Below are positions 45,115 through 54,086 of a stretch of DNA of 64,000 nucleotides, piece after piece. Source of the stretch: an uncultured bacterium (GTDB lineage: Bacteria > Cyanobacteriota > Vampirovibrionia > Gastranaerophilales > Gastranaerophilaceae); the NCBI GenBank assembly GCA_902780525.1, contig CACZFL010000008.1:1-64000 (forward strand), in the 5' to 3' direction. How positions within the stretch are numbered: position 1 is the first letter of the stretch; each line of letters starts with the position of its first letter. The notes under the pieces were generated by a model, which saw nothing but the letters and a program-made list of their open reading frames with translations, had not been told where the DNA came from and made no database searches. The position numbers and the translations under genes were made by a program.

Positions 45115-45663
45115 TTATCCAAGCTCTTTATCCATAACTGTATCTTCAACCTTCGTATCATAGGTTACTCTTACATCAGATATAGTGCCGTTAAATTTGT
45201 AATCTTTGCCCTCAAGAGTTACCGGAAGTCCCATTTTAATTTTGTTCCCGCCTACAACAGCTCCGTCTTTTGTGATTTTTGCAACATCTTTTATTGATAC
45301 TACTGCATCATAAACATCAGGCTGTGAGGGGTCGTTTACGAGAACGTACTGTTTTTCCGTTTTTGCGGAAGATACTGCTGTTTGTCTCGGTGAATACGCA
45401 ACTCCGTTAACTTCAAGCTCTGTATAAGGAACGTTACGTATTGTTATAAACGTTTTCTCTCCTGCTTTTACAGGAAATTCATCTCCTGTAACAGTAACAC
45501 CTCTTAAGAACACTTGGAATGATATTTCAGAAGTAGCTTCAATTTGTTTATCTGCAGTCTGTCTGAAGTTTTTCATTGTAAGAAATCCGACAACTAATGC
45601 AGTTATAACACCTGCAATGATAATGATATCTACTATATTAAATTTCCCAAAAATGTTTTTCAT
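45115..45663 (-). CDS. DUF4330 family membrane-anchored protein
   Basis: The 182-residue protein starts MKNIFGKFNIVDIIIIAGVI, one N-terminal membrane helix (about 10-28), followed by a beta-rich extracytoplasmic domain with VFLRGVTVTGDEFPVKAGE and TLEGKDYKFNGTISDVRV. This is the DUF4330 layout, known to me mainly from cyanobacteria and clostridia. The function is unproved; genomic contexts often involve cell-envelope polysaccharide. It starts 2 bases after the heptose kinase stop codon and is cotranscribed. Confidence 0.8.
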   Translation of the reverse strand: MKNIFGKFNIVDIIIIAGVITALVVGFLTMKNFRQTADKQIEATSEISFQVFLRGVTVTGDEFPVKAGEKTFITIRNVPYTELEVNGVAYSPRQTAVSSAKTEKQYVLVNDPSQPDVYDAVVSIKDVAKITKDGAVVGGNKIKMGLPVTLEGKDYKFNGTISDVRVTYDTKVEDTVMDKELG

Positions 45664-45665
45664 AT

Positions 45666-46685
45666 TTATACCTCAATTTTAATACTACTTGGAACGGCAT
45701 TTAAAATCTCTTTTATAGATGTTGTAGCGCATCCAAATTGCTTAATAACAATTCCTGCAGCAATATTTCCGATAATTGCAGCATAAACAGGATCTGCACC
45801 TGCAGCAAGTGCAAGAGTATATGTAGCAGTAACGGTATCACCGGCACCTGTAACATCAAATACTTTTGATTTGTTAAATACAGGAATATGAGTATATTTG
45901 CCGCCTTTTGTAATTATTACCATGCCGTCAGAACCGCATGTAATAAGTGCTGACTGTGCATTTGTTTCATCAATTAGCTTATTTCCCGCAAGTATGAAAT
46001 CTGCTTTTTCCTTCAGATAATATCCGACATGCTTTTGTGTATCAGGTAAATTTGGTGTCATAGATGTCACACCCTGATATCTGTCCAGATCTTTTTGAGC
46101 GTCTGCAACCACAATCTTATTATGTTTTCTTGCTACCTCAGTAATCGTGTTTATAACAGCATCGGTTAATGTTCCGAGATGGTAATCTGAAAGTATAATT
46201 GCGTCATGTTCAGGAATAAGTTTTTTTACCTTTTCAATAATTTTCTTTTCTGTTTCTTTACCAATCGCACCTTTTGTTTGTCTGTCAATTCTTACAATCT
46301 GCTGTGTGACTGACTGAGAGCACGAACCTGAAATTCTTGTTTTTGTTATTGTTTTGCGGTTATCAACTGCTATTAAATTATCACAGTTAATATTGGCTCT
46401 TTGAAATGCTTCTTTAAGTTCTTCGCCTTGGTAATCATTTCCTATAATGCCAACAACCGTTGCATTACCGCCATTAATTGTTGCTACGTTATGTGCAGCG
46501 TTTGAAGCTCCGCCTAAAATATAATTTGTATGCGTGTGTTGTAATATTAGTACCGGAGCTTCTCTTGAAATTCGTTCGGTTTCTCCGTAAACCATTTCAT
46601 CAAGCGCTAAATCGCCAACAATTAGTATCTTAGGCACATTTAGTCTGTTTATTAACTCTTTTAATTTTTTTAAATCAATATTCAT
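45666..46685 (-). CDS. rfaE1: D-glycero-beta-D-manno-heptose-7-phosphate kinase
   Basis: This PfkB-family kinase (HldA or the first half of HldE) makes heptose 1,7-bisphosphate for LPS inner-core ADP-heptose. The 339-residue protein has ILIVGDLALDEMVYGETERISREAPV, GGASNAAHNVA, and the anion-hole/catalytic motif DVTGAGDTVTATY with the base Asp. The adenylyltransferase half of HldE is absent, so that step must come from another gene. AGAGAAGATGAA precedes the ATG. It starts the seven-gene operon, divergent from 46765. Confidence 0.93.
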   Translation of the reverse strand: MNIDLKKLKELINRLNVPKILIVGDLALDEMVYGETERISREAPVLILQHTHTNYILGGASNAAHNVATINGGNATVVGIIGNDYQGEELKEAFQRANINCDNLIAVDNRKTITKTRISGSCSQSVTQQIVRIDRQTKGAIGKETEKKIIEKVKKLIPEHDAIILSDYHLGTLTDAVINTITEVARKHNKIVVADAQKDLDRYQGVTSMTPNLPDTQKHVGYYLKEKADFILAGNKLIDETNAQSALITCGSDGMVIITKGGKYTHIPVFNKSKVFDVTGAGDTVTATYTLALAAGADPVYAAIIGNIAAGIVIKQFGCATTSIKEILNAVPSSIKIEV

Positions 46686-46764
46686 TTCATCTTCTCTTAT
46701 GATTGCTTAACGATTAATTCTACTATATAATATTCTTATAATACAACAAATAAAGAGAGAAATC

Positions 46765-47655
46765 ATGGCAGGAAGTTTTCGTAGTACAAATAACGATTCA
46801 ATGGATATAAGTGAGCTGGCATCATTAAACGAAGATATATCAGATGATTTTTTGGAAGAGCTACAGAATAAACTGGCGACAGAAGCGAATCCTCAGGCAG
46901 CCACCCCTCCAATGAATGAAAATGACGATTCAACGTTATTTGAAGAAGCTCCTGCAGTCCAGAATACTAATCAGGCTGAAGAACCTGCCGTAGCAGAAGA
47001 ACCTGCCGTAGCAGAAGAACAAAAATCTTTAGCAGATGCTCCTATTGAAAATACCGCTGCAACCGAGGAAGAAAGTAAAGATATTGTCCAGGTTAACCAG
47101 TCTTTCGATGACAATTTTATTAAAAAATATAAAGCAAAACTTAATAAAAAAGCTCAAGCTGCTTTGCAAAGCGGTAAATCAGTAGATGGCCAGGCTCCTA
47201 CAAAATATATGCAGGAACAGGCGCAAGAAGAAGAACCGATTGAAGATATTTCTGACGGTAATATTACTGAGCGTCCTCTGACATCACAGGTTAAAGAATA
47301 TAATGAGAGTTTAGACTTCCTTGATGGTAATGTTAAATATTCAAAGTATGTAATATATATTGATCCAAATAACGTTGATTTTATTGACGGATTAACAGTA
47401 AAAGAACGTAAAAATCTTATTAATAATATTTTACGGCAGCAGGATGACATATCAATTACAAAACAACGTTTTGCACTTTTGCAAACTGTAATAAGACAGG
47501 TAATTATAGCTATACTGACAGTTTCTATATCAATTCCTGTTGTGTATTATGTCATAAATGCATCTCTTGAAGCGACAATTGACAACCATCGCCGTTCACA
47601 GATTAACTGGCAGGTACTGTATAAAGAACACGGTAAAATACAAAATCTGAAATAA
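46765..47655 (+). CDS. Acidic protein with one C-terminal membrane helix
   Basis: The 296-residue protein has a long disordered acidic N-terminus rich in Glu, Ala and Pro, including two perfect 18-base repeats (46978-47013) that encode EEPAVA twice. A basic helical part (about 110-145) follows, and a hydrophobic helix lies near 248-270 (VIIAILTVSISIPVVYYVI). No family is recognised. A topology with a cytoplasmic acidic tail and single anchor is likely. AAAGAGAG precedes the ATG. Two TATAAT boxes (46725-46730 region and 46737-46742) lie in the shared promoter region with rfaE1. Confidence 0.7.
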   Translation: MAGSFRSTNNDSMDISELASLNEDISDDFLEELQNKLATEANPQAATPPMNENDDSTLFEEAPAVQNTNQAEEPAVAEEPAVAEEQKSLADAPIENTAATEEESKDIVQVNQSFDDNFIKKYKAKLNKKAQAALQSGKSVDGQAPTKYMQEQAQEEEPIEDISDGNITERPLTSQVKEYNESLDFLDGNVKYSKYVIYIDPNNVDFIDGLTVKERKNLINNILRQQDDISITKQRFALLQTVIRQVIIAILTVSISIPVVYYVINASLEATIDNHRRSQINWQVLYKEHGKIQNLK

Positions 47656-47657
47656 TT

Positions 47658-48446
47658 TTATGCAGCCTGTGTATTTGTTTTACATTCTGTATTTTCCGAT
47701 TTAGTAGTGCAGTTCTGTGCATTCATATCGATTGTTAAAGCCTTGTTGTCATTTTTTTTAGAGATATTGTCGTATATTGTCTGGCCAACTTTATTACCTA
47801 ATGTATAGCTTCCTATTGATGCTGCCGCAAAAACTACACCTTTTGCAGCTTTTGGTGCATGTTTAAAGATATGTTTGCCCATAAATGTTTTTGTTGCACA
47901 GAAATCTTTCATTGCTTTTTCTCTTTGTTCCGTATAGAAAGGCAACTCTTTATACAATGCCTTTCTTGGTGTGATTTTATACTCACCGTTTTTATATTCA
48001 GATTTTGACAGTCCTAAGAAGTTCTTTGCTGCTGCTTCTCCGGTGAGCATTCCGCCGAATGCCAAACCGCCGGTTAAAGCTGCTTCTTCTTTATTATCTG
48101 CGTATAATACCTTTATTGTTTCTGTTGCACCAATAAGCGGATTTATGTTATTCATTGTAAATCTGGTGGCTTTGCCAAGTGTTTCAAATACTTTATCCGC
48201 TTTCAAAAATTCTTCAAGAGCTTTTTCTTTTGCAATAACTTTTGCTGCAAGTGAAGTGTTAGAAGATTCTTTTGCAATATTAGCAGCACTTTCAACTACT
48301 TTTGCTCCCTGTCCTATGGCAATATCGTAATCCATTATGCTTACAAGAGCGTTATCACTGCCAAGACCTTTTCCGAATCGTCTTGGTGTAAAAATCATGC
48401 CTGAAAACATGAACGGTGAAAATGCTGTTAATGCTGTTGCCGACAT
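47658..48446 (-). CDS. Hypothetical Ala-rich protein with weak hydrophobic segments
   Basis: The 262-residue protein starts MSATALTAFSPFMFSGMIF. It has Ala-rich helices (about 48-75), hydrophobic Gly-rich parts at about 125-145 (AALTGGLAFGGMLTGEAAA) and 205-222 (KGVVFAAASIGSYTLGNKVG), and a polar Asn/Thr/Cys tail. I recognise no family; it looks like the lineage-type membrane-associated proteins at 753 and 13974. AAAGG precedes the ATG. Its 3' end is 3 bases from the convergent gene at 46765-47655. Confidence 0.65.
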   Translation of the reverse strand: MSATALTAFSPFMFSGMIFTPRRFGKGLGSDNALVSIMDYDIAIGQGAKVVESAANIAKESSNTSLAAKVIAKEKALEEFLKADKVFETLGKATRFTMNNINPLIGATETIKVLYADNKEEAALTGGLAFGGMLTGEAAAKNFLGLSKSEYKNGEYKITPRKALYKELPFYTEQREKAMKDFCATKTFMGKHIFKHAPKAAKGVVFAAASIGSYTLGNKVGQTIYDNISKKNDNKALTIDMNAQNCTTKSENTECKTNTQAA

Positions 48447-48551
48447 AGTAAACCTTTACACACTAAAATACTTTCATATATATAAAGTTATTTTGTGTAG
48501 AATTTTTGCCTTTTATACAAATTTTGTTACAAAATTTAATAATTATTATAA

Positions 48552-48577
48552 TAAAAACGGGGTAAATTTTACCCCGT
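48552..48577 (-). terminator. Terminator of the rpsE-rpmD-rplO-secY operon
   Basis: ACGGGGTAAA and TTTTACCCCGT form an 11-base palindromic stem (48557-48577). On the minus strand it is followed by TTTTTATTAT, 42 bases downstream of the secY stop. Confidence 0.8.
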
Positions 48578-48618
48578 CTTCATTGATATTTGATATTTAT
48601 CCCTTATCCTCTTATAAC

Positions 48619-49950
48619 CTATTCTTTTAAGAAGGTTTCATAGTTTCTTGCAAGCAGGTGTGTTCTTACCTGATTAATCAGGTCAAGTGCAACACCAACC
48701 ATGATGATTAGTGATGTTGCACCAATCCCCTGGAATGTTGTAATTTTTGTCGCATAACTTGCAAAAGCAGGAACTAATGCTATAAATCCGAGCCCCATAG
48801 CACCGATGAACGTTGTTTTAGTCAAAATTTTATCCAGTGCTTCGGCTGTCGGTTTGCCAGGCTTTACGCCAGGAATAGATGATCCGTACTTCTTAAGGTT
48901 GTCTGCAATTTCTTTTGGCTGCATATTTGGCATAATTGAAGCGTAGAAGAATGTTAATGCGACAATCATTAAGAAGTATATTGCGTAATATGTTAATCCG
49001 CTTGGGTTGAATATTTTATTCAGATACATAAATATTGTTTCTGCGGTACCTGTTAAATGTGCTTGTCCTACAAGACTTAACACCGTAGAAGGGAACAGCA
49101 AGATTGCGATAGCAAAGATAATCGGCATAACTCCGCCCGGATTTAGTTTGAACGGAATGAATGTGTTAACTCCGCCATATACTTTGTTACCGACCTGTCT
49201 TTTCGGGTTTACTATAATTACTTTTCTTACTGCTTCCTGCATAATTACGATGAATACCATTGTTGCAAAGAATATGAGAAGTAATAATGCAAGTCCCCAC
49301 ATAAGCGAAGATTCCTGCTGAACCATAAGCGAAGTTCTTGATATATAAAGCGGAATACCTGATATGATGCCGACAAAGATTATTAATGAACCTCCGTTGC
49401 CGATACCTTTTTCTGTTATAAGTTCAGACATCCACATAACAAGAACAGAACCTGCTGTCATGGATACAATTGCCGATATGAAAAACATTGTGTGGTTTAC
49501 TCCCGGCATTATAGAGTTTGGAAGGTGTACAAGGTAACTCATAAAGATTATACCCTGGAATATAGCAAGTACAACCGTGAACAATCTTGTAATCTGTGAA
49601 AGCTTACGTCTGCCAGCTTCACCTTCTTCTTTTTGTAATTTTTCCAATGAAGGCACTATGACCGCCATTAATTGTATAATAATTGATGATGTAATGTATG
49701 GTCCGATACCTAATGCAAAAATTGAAACCTTACCTAAAGCGCCGCCTGTAAATAAGTCTAAAAATCCTAACAGGTTATTTTGGGCTGCAAGGTTCGCAAA
49801 TGCGGTATTATTAATACCATACACAGGTAAATGAATACCAAAGCGGAACAAAACAAGCATTCCGAACGTAAAAATCAGTTTTTCTTTAAGTCCGGAGGCG
49901 TTCCACATTGACATCAAATCTGCCGTAGTAGGCATCCTCATTCCTGACAT
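48619..49950 (-). CDS. secY: Protein translocase subunit SecY
   Basis: SecY is the channel of the Sec translocon. The 443-residue protein has ten hydrophobic helices. Recognisable pieces are FGIHLPVYGIN, FALGIGPYITSSIIIQL near helix 2, the EKGIGNGGSLIIFVGI loop, NPKRQVGNKVYGGVNTFIPFKLNPGGVMPIIFA, and the end LDLINQVRTHLLARNYE. It is full length. It follows rplO after 91 bases that hold a long hairpin. adk, map and infA, which usually follow, are missing. Confidence 0.96.
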   Translation of the reverse strand: MSGMRMPTTADLMSMWNASGLKEKLIFTFGMLVLFRFGIHLPVYGINNTAFANLAAQNNLLGFLDLFTGGALGKVSIFALGIGPYITSSIIIQLMAVIVPSLEKLQKEEGEAGRRKLSQITRLFTVVLAIFQGIIFMSYLVHLPNSIMPGVNHTMFFISAIVSMTAGSVLVMWMSELITEKGIGNGGSLIIFVGIISGIPLYISRTSLMVQQESSLMWGLALLLLIFFATMVFIVIMQEAVRKVIIVNPKRQVGNKVYGGVNTFIPFKLNPGGVMPIIFAIAILLFPSTVLSLVGQAHLTGTAETIFMYLNKIFNPSGLTYYAIYFLMIVALTFFYASIMPNMQPKEIADNLKKYGSSIPGVKPGKPTAEALDKILTKTTFIGAMGLGFIALVPAFASYATKITTFQGIGATSLIIMVGVALDLINQVRTHLLARNYETFLKE

Positions 49951-49988
49951 TTATAATAATCCCCTTTGTTTATTTAATGTACTTTTTT

Positions 49989-50033
49989 TAATGGAGTAAA
50001 GGCACTAAGTATATTTAGTGCCTTAATCCATTA
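49989..50033 (-). promoter_or_regulatory. Long hairpin between rplO and secY
   Basis: AAGGCACTAA pairs with TTAGTGCCTT around a 6-base loop, and TAATGGA with TCCATTA extends the stem across a small internal bulge. On the minus (operon) strand it is followed by A bases, not T, so it is not a standard terminator. It may control secY translation, RNA processing or stability. Confidence 0.55.
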
Positions 50034-50041
50034 TCATATGA

Positions 50042-50494
50042 TTAAACCAGTTCAATCTTTCCGCCTGCTGCTTCGATTTTTTCTTTTGCAGAAGGTGTTA
50101 CGTAGTTAGCTTTGATTGTTAAAGCTTTTTTGATTTCACCGTTGCCGAGGATTCTCAGACCTTCGCTTGACGGATGAATTCTTTTAGCTGCCTTTAAGGT
50201 TTCAAGAGAGATTTCTTTTAAACCGAATGCTTCAAGTCTGCCTACGTTAACAGCTGCATAATTAATTTTGTTAATTATCTGGAAGCCTTTTAACTTAGGA
50301 AGTCTTCTGTAAGCAGGCATCTGACCGCCTTCAAAACCTCTTTTTGAAGTTCTGCCTGATCTTTGTCCTTCACCGTTGTTACCACGGCTTGATGTTTTAC
50401 CGCATCCTGATGAACGGCCGCGACCAACTCTAACGGTCTTCTTTGTTGCACCGTCAGCAGGTCTTAAATCTGATAATTCAATTCTATCTGCCAT
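50042..50494 (-). CDS. rplO: Large subunit ribosomal protein L15
   Basis: uL15 is a late-assembling large-subunit protein. The 150-residue sequence has the basic Gly-rich start RVGRGRSSGCGKTSSRGNNGEGQR, GFEGGQMPAYRRLPKLKGF, and the usual C-terminal domain ending AKEKIEAAGGKIELV. AAAAGGAAAAT lies before the ATG. It follows rpmD after 23 bases. Confidence 0.97.
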   Translation of the reverse strand: MADRIELSDLRPADGATKKTVRVGRGRSSGCGKTSSRGNNGEGQRSGRTSKRGFEGGQMPAYRRLPKLKGFQIINKINYAAVNVGRLEAFGLKEISLETLKAAKRIHPSSEGLRILGNGEIKKALTIKANYVTPSAKEKIEAAGGKIELV

Positions 50495-50517
50495 TTTTAT
50501 TTTCCTTTTCTTTTAAA

Positions 50518-50709
50518 CTATTTTGTAACTTCTAACAAGTGTGAAATTTTGTTAACCATACCCATAATTACAGGGCTTTCTTCGTGTTCTACGATTTGGT
50601 CTTTCTTTGTGAAGCCTAATGCCTTAGCGACTTTCTTTTGAGCTTCTGAGCAACCGATTAAACTTTTAACAAGTTTAATTTGGATTTTTTTATTTGCTGT
50701 TTTTGCCAT
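50518..50709 (-). CDS. rpmD: Large subunit ribosomal protein L30
   Basis: uL30 is a small protein of the 50S subunit. The 63-residue sequence has IQIKLVKSLIGCSEAQKKVA and ALGFTKKDQIVEHEESPVIMGMVNKISHLLEV, as in bacterial L30. As far as I know, photosynthetic cyanobacteria and plastids lack L30, so its presence in a cyanobacterial relative would be an ancestral trait kept here. It lies between rpsE and rplO in the standard order. Confidence 0.93.
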   Translation of the reverse strand: MAKTANKKIQIKLVKSLIGCSEAQKKVAKALGFTKKDQIVEHEESPVIMGMVNKISHLLEVTK

Positions 50710-50759
50710 TTTTTTATTCCTTATAATAATTTAATTTTATATTACTTTTAAGTAGCCTA

Positions 50760-51410
50760 CTAGTTTAATAATTCAGCCATTGTTAAACCACGTTTTTTAG
50801 CAACATCAGAGAACATTCTTAAAGATTTAAGAGCGTCAATTGTAGCATATGCTGCGTTTAGCGGTGATTTTGAACCCTGTGATTTTGTTAAGATATTTTC
50901 GATACCTGCAAGTTCAAGAACAGGACGAACTGCGCCGCCTGCAATAATACCTGTACCTTGTGAAGCAGGTCTTAACATAACTTTGCCGGCTCCTGAACGA
51001 CCAACAATCTGGTGAGGAATTGTTGTTTTGAATATAGGAACATTGATTAAGTTCTTTCTTCCGTCTGCAATAGCTTTTTGGATAGCGATGATAACTTCTG
51101 CTGCCTTAGCACAACCTACACCTACTTGTCCTTTCATATTACCTACGATAACTACTGCTCTGAAGCTTAATTTTTTACCGCCCTTAACAACCTTTGTTAC
51201 ACGGCTTATTTGAACAACCTGTTCTTTCCATTCTGATTCAGGTTTAGCTTCCTGAGTTTCTACATTTTTCTTTCTGTTTCTTTGTTTTTTTGCAGGAAGT
51301 TTTGTAACAACTTCTTCTGTTACATCTTCTTCAACTTCTGTTGCTTCTGTTTCAGTTTTTTCTTCAACTGTTTCTTCAGCAACATTTTCAATTTTTTCTT
51401 CTTCTGACAT
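50760..51410 (-). CDS. rpsE: Small subunit ribosomal protein S5 with acidic N-terminal extension
   Basis: uS5 guards decoding accuracy and mRNA unwinding. The conserved part begins near [19 protein letters not shown] and contains [21 protein letters not shown]. Before it comes an extra N-terminus of about 60 residues, first acidic (Glu/Thr/Val-rich), then basic ([12 protein letters not shown]), not typical of S5. The ATG at 51410 has AGAAAGG upstream; the frame stays open 10 codons further without a site. It is the first gene of its operon, whereas rplR normally precedes it. Confidence 0.95.
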   Translation of the reverse strand: MSEEEKIENVAEETVEEKTETEATEVEEDVTEEVVTKLPAKKQRNRKKNVETQEAKPESEWKEQVVQISRVTKVVKGGKKLSFRAVVIVGNMKGQVGVGCAKAAEVIIAIQKAIADGRKNLINVPIFKTTIPHQIVGRSGAGKVMLRPASQGTGIIAGGAVRPVLELAGIENILTKSQGSKSPLNAAYATIDALKSLRMFSDVAKKRGLTMAELLN

Positions 51411-51638
51411 GTTATACCTTTCTATTTTTGTGTGTAACACTAATTTCGGCTTTTGTTAAACAACAACTGAACATAAAAATATCAATACAAAAGCGCCGTT
51501 TCTTCGGTACTTAAATAATATTCAGTTGTGGGTTTTTTCTGACAATAATTATTTTATTTTAAACAAAAATAAATTGCAAGGGGTAAAATGTATGGGTATA
51601 TGCAGGGATAAATATATAATTTCTCAAACTATTATTAC

Positions 51639-51666
51639 TTGCTTAAAAATCTTGATTGTCTATAAT
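51639..51666 (+). promoter_or_regulatory. Promoter of mutS2 with about 3-base leader
   Basis: TTGCTT (51639-51644), a 16-base spacer and TATAAT (51661-51666) place +1 near 51673, three bases before the mutS2 ATG at 51676. Confidence 0.5.
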
Positions 51667-51675
51667 CGACTTAGA

Positions 51676-54042
51676 ATGAATATAATCCAAAAATCACAAA
51701 AAGCTCTTGAGTTCGATAAGATTTTACTTGAATTAGCCGCATTTGCAAAAACCGACCAGTCCAGGTATCTTTGTCTTGAACTGAATCCTTTTGACAATCC
51801 GGATGATATTCATGCTCAACTAACGTTTACCCGTGAAGCCAAAGAACTTTTGGATTTATCAAAAAATCCTCCTGTTGACAGGGTAGAAAATTTTTCAAAA
51901 TTAAGAGAAAAACCTGAGTACTTTGTAGAAGAAGAGCTTATTGATATTGCCAAATCTCTCAGAACTGCAAGGTTGGTTAAGAACTTTTTAAAAGAAAATA
52001 CTGACTCTGATTCTCAGCTTGGGAAACTTTCAGAAAATATGTATATAGATAAGGTTCTTGAGGATAAAATTTTTAAAACCTTTGATGATAATATGACTGT
52101 CAAGCATAATGCAACCCCTACGATTAAAGCTTTGTACGCTTCATTAAAAGATAATGAGCTGAATTTAAAGAAAACAGTTCAGGGATTGATGAATTCTCCA
52201 GATTTTCAAAAACATCTTCAAGAAAATATATACACAATGCGTGATGACAGAATCGTTTTTCAGGTAAAAGCATCATCTAAAAGTAAAGTTCCGGGAATTG
52301 TTCACGATGTTTCTGCAAGTAACAGAAGTTTTTATATTGAGCCTGCTTCAATAGTTCCTCTGAATAATAAAATCAGAGAACTAAAATCCAGTATTTATTC
52401 CGAAGTTATAAGAATACTTACAGAGCTAAGCAATGAGGTAAAAAGCGTAATAGATAAATTAATCCAGATGGAAAACACTATTGCACAGATTGATTTTCAT
52501 TTTGCAAAAGCACGTTATGCAATAAAAACTCAGGCTATACAGCCAAATATTAACAGAGATAAGTATATATCTATTGATTTAATGCGTCATCCTTTACTAA
52601 TTGGCAGAATAAATAACATTGTTGAAAACGATTTTTCGATAGGAAAAGGGTATAAATCCATAATTATAACCGGTTCTAATACAGGTGGTAAAACAGTTAC
52701 GCTTAAAACTGTCGGATTATTTGTCTTAATGATGAAGTCAGGCATGTTTCTTCCATGTGCAGAGGCAAATATTTATCCCTTTAAAAAAGTTTTGGCAGAT
52801 ATTGGTGACGAACAGAGTATTCTTCAGAATCTCTCTACTTTTTCTTCTCATATGAAAAATGTAATAGAGATATTAAATCTGGCTGATCCTGAAACATTTG
52901 TTCTTCTTGATGAACTTTGTGCCGGTACAGATCCTCAAGAAGGTGCAACTTTGGCTGAAGTAATATTAAAAGAGTTTGCACGCAGAAAGGCACAGTCAAT
53001 CATTACAACGCATTACGGCGAACTTAAGACGTTAGAATACACAGATAATTATTTTAAGAATGCATCTGTTGAATTTGATTCAGAAACACTTTCTCCGACA
53101 TTTAAGCTTGTAATTGGTATTCCAGGATTGAGTAATGCAATATCTGTTGCATCTAATCTTGGACTTGACCCTGATTTGGTTTGGAAGGCAAAAGAACTTC
53201 TGATTACCCAGAGAGACACTTCGAGTGTTGTTGTGGAAAAGTTACAGGATACTCAGCAGAAACTTGATTCTAATCTTAAGGAAGCTGAAAATCTTAACAG
53301 TAAAGCTAATGAGCTAAAAAAACAGTATGAAAAAGAACTAAGTGAACATCAGAGAGAGAAGAAAAAAGCATTAAAGGTTATAAAAGATAAATTTGACGGT
53401 CAGCTTAATTCTGCAAAAGATACAATAAAAGATATTCTTGATGAACTTCGTCAGGAAAAATCCGAAAAAATTGCAAGAAGGTCTTATGCAAGGCTTGCCA
53501 AGTTAGAGCAGGGTTTCAGAGAAGATATACAAAGGCTTGAAGACAAAGAGCAGTATGAAGAGCCTGAATGGGATATGGTATTGCCCGGCACAAAACTTAT
53601 GGTTAAGGATTTGAATCAGCCTGTTGTTGTGTTAAATCCTCCTGACAAAAGCGGCTCATTATATATTCAGATGGGGATGATTAAAACAAAAATCCATAAA
53701 GATAAACTTGCAATGTATGATGAGAGGTTGACTAAAAAAGTTAATTTACCACTCTCTTCTACAAAACAAGATTCTTCGTTCTCGCTAAAACGGTACAGCA
53801 TTTCCAATAAGCTTGATCTACGCGGACAAAGGGTCGAAGAAGCATTAGATGAACTTGAGGCATATCTTGATAAAGCAAGCCTTGTAAATCTTAGTCCTGT
53901 TTATATTATACACGGTCACGGAACCGGAGCCTTAAAATCTGCTGTACGTGATTTTATAGCAACATCACCCTATGTGGCAAAATACAGGGTAGGAGAAGAT
54001 GCTGAAGGCGGTGACGGAGTAAGTGTTATAGATATTAAGTAA
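51676..54042 (+). CDS. mutS2: Endonuclease MutS2
   Basis: MutS2 binds branched DNA or collided ribosomes and acts as an ATPase with a C-terminal Smr nuclease. From the ATG at 51676 it has 788 residues: core and lever regions (1-300), ATPase with Walker A GSNTGGKT (333-340), Walker B VLLDELCAGTDPQEGA, a His switch TTHYGE, a long coiled coil (about 515-640) and the Smr domain with LDLRGQRVEEALDEL and IIHGHGTGALKSAV. The frame is open for 50 codons upstream, but those lack MutS2 similarity. The expected leader is about 3 bases. Confidence 0.93.
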   Translation: MNIIQKSQKALEFDKILLELAAFAKTDQSRYLCLELNPFDNPDDIHAQLTFTREAKELLDLSKNPPVDRVENFSKLREKPEYFVEEELIDIAKSLRTARLVKNFLKENTDSDSQLGKLSENMYIDKVLEDKIFKTFDDNMTVKHNATPTIKALYASLKDNELNLKKTVQGLMNSPDFQKHLQENIYTMRDDRIVFQVKASSKSKVPGIVHDVSASNRSFYIEPASIVPLNNKIRELKSSIYSEVIRILTELSNEVKSVIDKLIQMENTIAQIDFHFAKARYAIKTQAIQPNINRDKYISIDLMRHPLLIGRINNIVENDFSIGKGYKSIIITGSNTGGKTVTLKTVGLFVLMMKSGMFLPCAEANIYPFKKVLADIGDEQSILQNLSTFSSHMKNVIEILNLADPETFVLLDELCAGTDPQEGATLAEVILKEFARRKAQSIITTHYGELKTLEYTDNYFKNASVEFDSETLSPTFKLVIGIPGLSNAISVASNLGLDPDLVWKAKELLITQRDTSSVVVEKLQDTQQKLDSNLKEAENLNSKANELKKQYEKELSEHQREKKKALKVIKDKFDGQLNSAKDTIKDILDELRQEKSEKIARRSYARLAKLEQGFREDIQRLEDKEQYEEPEWDMVLPGTKLMVKDLNQPVVVLNPPDKSGSLYIQMGMIKTKIHKDKLAMYDERLTKKVNLPLSSTKQDSSFSLKRYSISNKLDLRGQRVEEALDELEAYLDKASLVNLSPVYIIHGHGTGALKSAVRDFIATSPYVAKYRVGEDAEGGDGVSVIDIK

Positions 54043-54073
54043 AAAAAAGCCTGCTTATGCAGGCTCTTTTTTA
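54041..54073. terminator. Bidirectional terminator between mutS2 and the gene at 54087
   Basis: AGCCTGC-ttat-GCAGGCT is flanked by eight A on the left and six T on the right, in a 44-base gap between convergent genes; it begins at the mutS2 stop codon. Confidence 0.88.
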
Positions 54074-54086
54074 TTATTTATATTTA

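Noticed and set aside
49989-50033. Terminator between rplO and secY
   Set aside because: The stem is strong, but on the operon strand it is followed by A bases, so it lacks the U-tract of an intrinsic terminator.
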